Source of the DNA: Anaerobacillus alkalidiazotrophicus | Lineage (GTDB): Bacteria; Bacillota; Bacilli; Bacillales_H; Anaerobacillaceae | Assembly: GCF_001866055.1 (NCBI RefSeq) | Contig: NZ_MLQS01000030.1 | Location: 373,500 to 437,499 of the forward strand | Length of the DNA stretch: 64,000 bases | Direction: 5' to 3' | Part shown: one piece after another, positions 59,443 to 64,000 of the stretch | Numbering within the stretch: position 1 is the first letter of the stretch | Layout of the letters: every line of letters begins with the position of its first letter | Notes under the pieces: generated by a model | Told to the model about the DNA's origin: nothing | Seen by the model: the letters and a program-made list of their open reading frames with translations, nothing else | Database searches by the model: none | Program-made: the position numbers and the translations under genes

Positions 59443-60414
59443 ATGTTAGAGTATAAAAGACATCGCCGTTTACGATCGTCAAAAAACCTTCGTTCAATGG
59501 TCAGAGAAACAGTTTTAAAAAAAGAGGACTTAATATATCCTATCTTTGTTAAAGAAGGAGAAAATATTAAAAATGAAGTTTCTTCAATGCCTGGAGTATA
59601 TCAAATTTCTTTAGATTTATTAGAAGAAGAAATTCAAACACTTACAGATTTAGGTATCGTCTCAGTAATTGTATTTGGTGTTCCGAAAGAAAAAGATGAA
59701 GTAGGTACAAGTGCATATTGTGAAAATGGTATTGTTCAAAAAGCTATTAAAAAAATTAAAGAGGTAAATAAAGAGTTAGTGGTTATTGCTGATACATGCC
59801 TCTGCCAATTTACAAACCACGGACATTGTGGCGTAATAGAAGAAGGCATCATCTTGAATGATCCGACTCTTGAACTTCTCAGTAAAACAGCTGTCTCTCA
59901 AGCGGAGGCAGGGGCTGATGTAATTGCCCCTTCAAATATGATGGATGGATTTGTTGCTGCAATTCGAGTGGGCTTAGATGAAGCTGGCTTTAGTCATATT
60001 CCGATTATGTCATATGCGGTGAAATACTCTTCTTCATTTTATGGACCGTTTCGTGATGCAGCTCATAGTGCGCCATCATTTGGTGATCGAAAAACGTATC
60101 AAATGGATCCAGCTAATCGCTTAGAAGCACTACGTGAAGCCGAGAGCGATGTCCTTGAGGGAGCTGACTTCTTAATTGTAAAACCGGCACTATCGTACCT
60201 AGATATTATTCGTGAAGTAAAGGATAACTTTACGTACCCAGTAGTAGCTTATAATGTAAGTGGTGAGTATTCGATGATTAAAGGTGCAAGCTTAAATGGC
60301 TGGATTGATGAAAAAGCTGTAGTGATGGAAAAACTAATAAGCATGAAACGTGCGGGTGCTGATTTAATCATTACATACTTCGCTAAAGATGTAGCAAGAT
60401 GGTTAAGCGAATAA
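59443..60414 (+). CDS. hemB: Delta-aminolevulinic acid dehydratase (porphobilinogen synthase)
   Basis: Condenses two aminolevulinates into porphobilinogen. The zinc-binding cysteine cluster [14 protein letters not shown] is intact (zinc-type enzyme), as are the Schiff-base lysine regions [23 protein letters not shown] and [12 protein letters not shown]. 323 aa. AAGGAGG lies in the end of hemD and the ATG abuts the hemD stop. Confidence 0.97.
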   Translation: MLEYKRHRRLRSSKNLRSMVRETVLKKEDLIYPIFVKEGENIKNEVSSMPGVYQISLDLLEEEIQTLTDLGIVSVIVFGVPKEKDEVGTSAYCENGIVQKAIKKIKEVNKELVVIADTCLCQFTNHGHCGVIEEGIILNDPTLELLSKTAVSQAEAGADVIAPSNMMDGFVAAIRVGLDEAGFSHIPIMSYAVKYSSSFYGPFRDAAHSAPSFGDRKTYQMDPANRLEALREAESDVLEGADFLIVKPALSYLDIIREVKDNFTYPVVAYNVSGEYSMIKGASLNGWIDEKAVVMEKLISMKRAGADLIITYFAKDVARWLSE

Positions 60415-60462
60415 CTTTAAATATTTTTGAATCTCATAATACATATTTACGTAACTTAAGAT

Positions 60463-60496
60463 ACTATATCTGGTTGAGTTTTCAACTAGATATAGT
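60463..60496 (+). other. Hairpin between hemB and hemL
   Basis: ACTATATCTGGTTGA (60463-60477) pairs with TCAACTAGATATAGT (60482-60496) with one mismatch. The T-run after it is poor. It ends eight bases before repeat copy 3. It may be a weak terminator, leaving hemL partly uncoupled from hemB. Confidence 0.5.
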
Positions 60497-60504
60497 TTAA
60501 CGCT

Positions 60505-60638
60505 TAATCAAACGAATTTGAACTTAAGGGTCATAGACCCCCACCTCTAAGCGTAGCGTAGGTGGGAACTTCCATTCAGGTGGAGTTGAGACTCCATCTG
60601 AATTTCCGATGTTCTAGCGAAGCTAGAACGAGTTCTCT
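60505..60638 (+). mobile_element. 134-bp three-hairpin repeat element, copy 3 (family B)
   Basis: Same element as copies at 15792 and 57456, with CGAATTTG in place of TGATTTG near the left end. It occupies half of the 289-base gap between hemB and hemL. Its right end is followed by AAAGAATTATGAAATTCACT, part of which (AATTATGAAATTCACTCA) also occurs at 46546-46563. Confidence 0.8.
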
Positions 60639-60703
60639 AAAGAATTATGAAATTCACTCATCTAGCAAAAAATATGATATTTACATTGTAGAGGGGGATA
60701 TAA

Positions 60704-61993
60704 ATGAAATCATTTGAAAAATCGACGGCCGCATTTAATAGAGCAAAATCATTAATGCCAGGGGGGGTTAATAGTCCTGTACGCGCGTTTAAATCAGTAA
60801 AAATGGATCCTATATTTATGGAACGAGGGAAAGGGTCTAAAATTTATGATATTGATGGCAATGAGTATATTGATTATGTACTTTCATGGGGTCCACTCGT
60901 ATTAGGCCATGCTGATGAGCAAGTCGTTGAAGCTTTAAAAAAGACTGCTGAATTAGGAACTAGCTTTGGTGCTCCTAGTGAATTAGAAACAAAAATGGCT
61001 GAACTTGTAATCAGCCGTGTTCCTTCTGTTGAAGTTGTTCGCATGGTTAACTCTGGTACGGAAGCTACAATGAGCGCATTACGTTTAGCTCGGGGCTATA
61101 CAGGGCGAAATAAAATCATTAAGTTTGAGGGCTGTTATCATGGACATGGAGATTCCCTCCTTATTAAAGCAGGTTCCGGTGTAGCAACTCTTGGTTTACC
61201 GGATAGCCCTGGAGTACCTGAAGCAGTAGCTATGAATACGTTAACTGTCCCATACAACGATTTAGAAAGCTTGCGGTATGCTTTTGAACAATATGGTGAT
61301 GACATTGCCGCTGTAATTATAGAACCAGTTGCTGGTAACATGGGAGTTGTACGTCCTTTACCGGGCTTTTTAGAAAGCGTCCGTGAAATTACCGAACAAA
61401 ATGGTACGCTCCTTATTTTTGATGAGGTAATGACAGGTTTCCGTGTTGGCTACCATTGTGCACAAGGTGTACTTGGAATTACTCCAGACCTTACTTGTTT
61501 AGGAAAAGTAATTGGTGGGGGACTCCCGGTAGGAGCGTACGGTGGTAAACGTGAAATTATGGAGATGATTGCCCCAAGTGGCCCGATATATCAAGCTGGT
61601 ACACTTTCTGGAAATCCTTTGGCGATGACTGCAGGATACGAGACTCTATCGCAACTAACGGAAGCTCACTATGCTGAGTTTGAACGCCTTGGTATTAAAT
61701 TAGCTAGCGGTTTATCAGAAGCGGCAACTAAATTTGGGATCCCACATTATACAAGTCAGGCGGGGTCTATGGTTGGCTTTTTCTTTACAGGAGAAGAAGT
61801 GATTAATTACGATAAAGCCAAGACATCTGATCTTGAGCGTTTCGCAACTTATTTCCGTTACATGATTGAAGAAGGAATATCTTTACCACCTTCACAATTT
61901 GAAGGTATGTTCCTTTCGACTAAACATACCGATGAAGATATTGAAAAAACGATTGCAGCAGCTAATAAGGTTTTTGCAAAATTAGTTGAATAA
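60704..61993 (+). CDS. hemL: Glutamate-1-semialdehyde 2,1-aminomutase
   Basis: A PLP enzyme producing 5-aminolevulinate from glutamate-1-semialdehyde. The PLP lysine is K268 in [61 protein letters not shown] and [15 protein letters not shown] are family blocks. 429 aa. ATG follows AGAGGGGG. It ends the haem gene cluster with a terminator. Confidence 0.97.
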   Translation: MKSFEKSTAAFNRAKSLMPGGVNSPVRAFKSVKMDPIFMERGKGSKIYDIDGNEYIDYVLSWGPLVLGHADEQVVEALKKTAELGTSFGAPSELETKMAELVISRVPSVEVVRMVNSGTEATMSALRLARGYTGRNKIIKFEGCYHGHGDSLLIKAGSGVATLGLPDSPGVPEAVAMNTLTVPYNDLESLRYAFEQYGDDIAAVIIEPVAGNMGVVRPLPGFLESVREITEQNGTLLIFDEVMTGFRVGYHCAQGVLGITPDLTCLGKVIGGGLPVGAYGGKREIMEMIAPSGPIYQAGTLSGNPLAMTAGYETLSQLTEAHYAEFERLGIKLASGLSEAATKFGIPHYTSQAGSMVGFFFTGEEVINYDKAKTSDLERFATYFRYMIEEGISLPPSQFEGMFLSTKHTDEDIEKTIAAANKVFAKLVE

Positions 61994-62030
61994 AATATAA
62001 CTTCATATGCACCCAAAAAATATAAATATT

Positions 62031-62066
62031 AAGAGGCCAAGCTCATAGCTTGGTCTCTTTACGTTT
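62031..62066 (+). terminator. Rho-independent terminator of hemL
   Basis: AAGAGGCCAAGC (62031-62042) pairs with GCTTGGTCTCTT (62048-62059, one mismatch), followed by a T-rich tract. Confidence 0.85.
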
Positions 62067-62133
62067 TAATTAATTTATTTTAATAAATTCTAATCGTTGA
62101 TACATGCGTTAATTTAGAAATTAATAAAAATGA

Positions 62134-62162
62134 TCATATTTTACTGAGTCTTGTCATACATC
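62134..62162 (+). promoter_or_regulatory. Sigma-E promoter of spoVID
   Basis: TCATATT (62134-62140), 14-base spacer, CATACATC (62155-62162) matches the sigma-E consensus KMATATT-N14-CATACAHT except at the last base. spoVID is sigma-E dependent in B. subtilis. Confidence 0.8.
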
Positions 62163-62251
62163 TGTAACGTATTGGTATAAGTCCGTTTAACGAGGACGTG
62201 TCCTTAAGTTTTTGCGGAATTACTTTAATTTAAATAGAGGAGGAGAGGTAG

Positions 62252-63655
62252 TTGACACAAGATCACTCATCAAAGCTATCATTTTCCATCGAAGAATCAG
62301 TGTGGCTAAATAAAGGTCAGGAAGTAGACGAAATTGTATCTTTGTCACTAGATCCGGAAATAACAGTGCAAGAAAATGGAGATTACGTTTTAATTCGAGG
62401 TGGATTAAAGCTAACTGGTGAATACCGCTCCAATGGTAATAGCAATTCTAGTGAAAAGGAAAGTGACTCTCTTAGTGATCAAGTAGCTTATCGTTCAATT
62501 GAAGAAGTAACTTTAAATTCAGACGGTACGGGTGAAATTAAGCATTATTTCCCAATTGATGTGACCATTCCACAGGAACGAATTAGGAGTTTAGACGAAA
62601 TATATGTGATAGTTGAGTCTTTTGATTACGATTTACCGGAAAGAGGTTGTATTCAGCTAACTGCAGATATTGCAATTACGGGAATGTCTTCAGGAAATGC
62701 TCAAAGAGATGCCCAATATTCAGAAGAATCGGCAGTTGATACTTTAAACTCATACTATGAAGAAGAAACAGATACAAAAGAACAAGATACATCGCTGGAA
62801 AATGAAGAACGTACTTTCCATTATGAAGCATATAATCAGCAAGATACTGTAGTACCATTTCCTAGTGAAGAAGTTCGATATGAAGAAAGCGAATTAGAAA
62901 TCAATATTGAAGAAGTTAGTTCCGTAGAGAACGAAGAAGAAGTCCTAGAAGAAATTGAAGAACCGGTAGAAGCTATCTTAGAAGAAAATGATAAACAAGA
63001 AGAAGAAAGAACAGAAGAGGATACAGAAGAGGAAGTCCTAGAAGAAGTTGAAGAACCGGTAGAAGCTATCTTAGAAGAAAATGATGAACAAGAAGAAGAA
63101 AGAACAGGAGAGGATACAGAAGTAGATATAGATAAGGTTGTAGCAGAAGAAACAGATGAAGTAATTGAGGAAGTTGAGGTAACAAACGAAGTTACTGAAG
63201 AAGTGAAATCACCAGCAATAGCATTTGGGGTGATAAAAGAACGCCCTAAACAAGAAGTAGTGGTAGGAGAGAATGAAGAACCACTAGAAGAGAAAGATCA
63301 ATCATTTAGTACGTTAAAAAGCCTTGCTGGTGATAGGAAGCAAGTTGTCAAAAATGAAGAGAGACATGAGGAAGCAGAAGTTGAAGTTACTGAAGTTTCT
63401 CTAGTTGATGAAGAGCAAGAAAAAGTAGAAACACCGCCTAGAGAAGAGAATGCTTTGTACTTAACAAAAATGCTTTCAAAAGGTGAAGAGGAAGAATTTA
63501 AGAAATTAAAAATGTGCATCATCCAAGAAAGCGAAACATTAGATACAATTGCAGCAAGGTATGAAATTACACAAAGTGCTCTCATTAAGGTTAATCGACT
63601 AAATGATGCAGAAGTACAAGAAGGTCAGATTTTATATATTCCAGTTCCACAATAA
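62252..63655 (+). CDS. spoVID: Stage VI sporulation protein D (spore coat morphogenesis)
   Basis: Directs encasement of the forespore by coat proteins, working with SpoIVA and SafA. The conserved N-terminal domain (LSFSIEESVWLNKGQEVDEIVSLSLDPEI) fills about residues 1-150. A long, very acidic, low-complexity region follows (about 150-400), including a 31-residue tandem duplication. The C-terminus (about 420-466) is a LysM domain: IIQESETLDTIAARYEI, ALIKVNRLNDAEVQEGQILYIP. 467 aa, shorter than the B. subtilis protein (575), the difference lying in the acidic region. TTG start follows GAGGAGGAGAGG. Confidence 0.93.
   Translation: MTQDHSSKLSFSIEESVWLNKGQEVDEIVSLSLDPEITVQENGDYVLIRGGLKLTGEYRSNGNSNSSEKESDSLSDQVAYRSIEEVTLNSDGTGEIKHYFPIDVTIPQERIRSLDEIYVIVESFDYDLPERGCIQLTADIAITGMSSGNAQRDAQYSEESAVDTLNSYYEEETDTKEQDTSLENEERTFHYEAYNQQDTVVPFPSEEVRYEESELEINIEEVSSVENEEEVLEEIEEPVEAILEENDKQEEERTEEDTEEEVLEEVEEPVEAILEENDEQEEERTGEDTEVDIDKVVAEETDEVIEEVEVTNEVTEEVKSPAIAFGVIKERPKQEVVVGENEEPLEEKDQSFSTLKSLAGDRKQVVKNEERHEEAEVEVTEVSLVDEEQEKVETPPREENALYLTKMLSKGEEEEFKKLKMCIIQESETLDTIAARYEITQSALIKVNRLNDAEVQEGQILYIPVPQ
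62942..63127 (+). repeat. spoVID: 93-bp tandem duplication inside spoVID
   Basis: Two in-frame 93-base units (62942-63034 and 63035-63127), each encoding VLEE(I/V)EEPVEAILEEND and then QEEERT(E/G)EDTE. They differ at only a few bases, so the duplication is recent or kept homogeneous. Confidence 0.85.
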
Positions 63656-63679
63656 GCAATAGGATAGGGAGAAATAATT

Positions 63680-64000
63680 ATGGATATGTTAAGTCAAATC
63701 AAAATGGAATATGACCTTTCTGAATTAACGTGGATAAAGGAAAATACGATTTTTCAAAGTGAAAGAGGTAAGAAAAGGATCCGTATTTGGAAAGATAAAC
63801 AGCTACTCGAGTGGCATGTTAATTGGCGTGATGAAATTAGTAAACAGTCTGGATTTTTGTTAGACCGTATGATCCGTACGAGAGATAGGAAGCCATTTTT
63901 CATTTGTGATACAGACTTGGTTTCTATTCATGATGAAATTGATGAACCTTATCCGACTAAGGGAAAAGAACAAGAGTGGGGAAGGTTAATCGGTCATGCT
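63680..64000 (+). CDS. ysxE: CotS-family spore coat protein YsxE, N-terminal part
   Basis: The frame starts at ATG 63680 (AGGGAGAAA upstream) and is open to the window end, giving 107 residues. It begins MDMLSQIKMEYDLSELTWIK and reads on to EPYPTKGKEQEWGRLIGHA. Position directly after spoVID and general similarity point to YsxE, a coat protein with a kinase-like (CotS/aminoglycoside phosphotransferase) fold. The catalytic part would lie beyond the window, so activity cannot be judged. The gap of 24 bases to spoVID suggests one sigma-E transcript. Confidence 0.82.
   Translation, partial: MDMLSQIKMEYDLSELTWIKENTIFQSERGKKRIRIWKDKQLLEWHVNWRDEISKQSGFLLDRMIRTRDRKPFFICDTDLVSIHDEIDEPYPTKGKEQEWGRLIGHA

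Overview
This window is a stretch of the main chromosome of a low-GC, endospore-forming member of the Bacillaceae. The evidence is gene order and content: pheT-rnhC-zapA-cvpA-polX-mutS2-yshE, then trxA-uvrC-lysC-yslB-sdhCAB-gerE-ysmB-racE-gerM-rph-ysnAB, ilvBHC-leuABCD-ysoA-tig-clpX-lonB-lonA-ysxC and hemAXCDBL-spoVID-ysxE follow the order known from Bacillus subtilis. Sporulation genes (gerE, gerM, lonB, spoVID, ysxE) and sigma-K and sigma-E promoter matches show a spore former. Frequent GTG/TTG starts with strong ribosome-binding sites are also typical. The species cannot be named from the sequence alone.

Layout. 0-8.3 kb: the 3' end of pheT, a small unknown gene, then DNA maintenance genes (RNase HIII, ZapA, CvpA, PolX, MutS2) and a DUF350 membrane protein. 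8.8-13.3 kb: assimilatory nitrate reductase nasB-nasC behind a near-consensus TnrA box, sitting where B. subtilis has its fatty-acid/etf genes. 13.4-17.6 kb: trxA, uvrC, and lysC behind a complete lysine riboswitch. 17.7-23.6 kb: yslB, a Ktr-type K+ transporter subunit, succinate dehydrogenase and gerE. 23.8-26.1 kb: ptsH-ptsI behind a GlcT-type antiterminator/terminator leader but without ptsG. 26.7-31.7 kb: ysmB, racE, gerM, rph, ysnA, ysnB. 31.8-32.2 kb: a strong promoter, a tRNA-Gly 5'-half copy, tRNA-Gly(UCC) and tRNA-Arg(UCU). 32.3-43.6 kb: branched-chain amino acid synthesis, with ilvD upstream of a Leu-type T-box that controls ilvBHC-leuABCD. 43.8-53.8 kb: ysoA, trigger factor, ClpX, LonB, LonA, EngB. 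53.8-61.99 kb: an unrecognised lipoprotein and the haem genes hemAXCDBL. 62.3 kb-end: spoVID and the start of ysxE.

The genes are mostly ordinary core genes. The accessory signal lies between them. Three families of short structured repeats were found: (i) a 132-134 bp three-hairpin element, three near-identical copies, two of them inside the haem gene cluster; (ii) a ~200 bp three-hairpin element with one full, one internally deleted and one inverted partial copy; (iii) a family with AGCGCAAGC/GCTTGCGCT ends, whose six recognisable copies each begin just after a T-run, usually that of a gene terminator. No CRISPR array, prophage, defence island or clear new multi-gene system was seen. The most unusual individual points are the loss of one siroheme-cluster cysteine in the NasB protein, the tRNA-Gly half copy, the GlcT-type leader directly on ptsHI, and strong Shine-Dalgarno sequences in front of very short reading frames upstream of clpX and ilvD.
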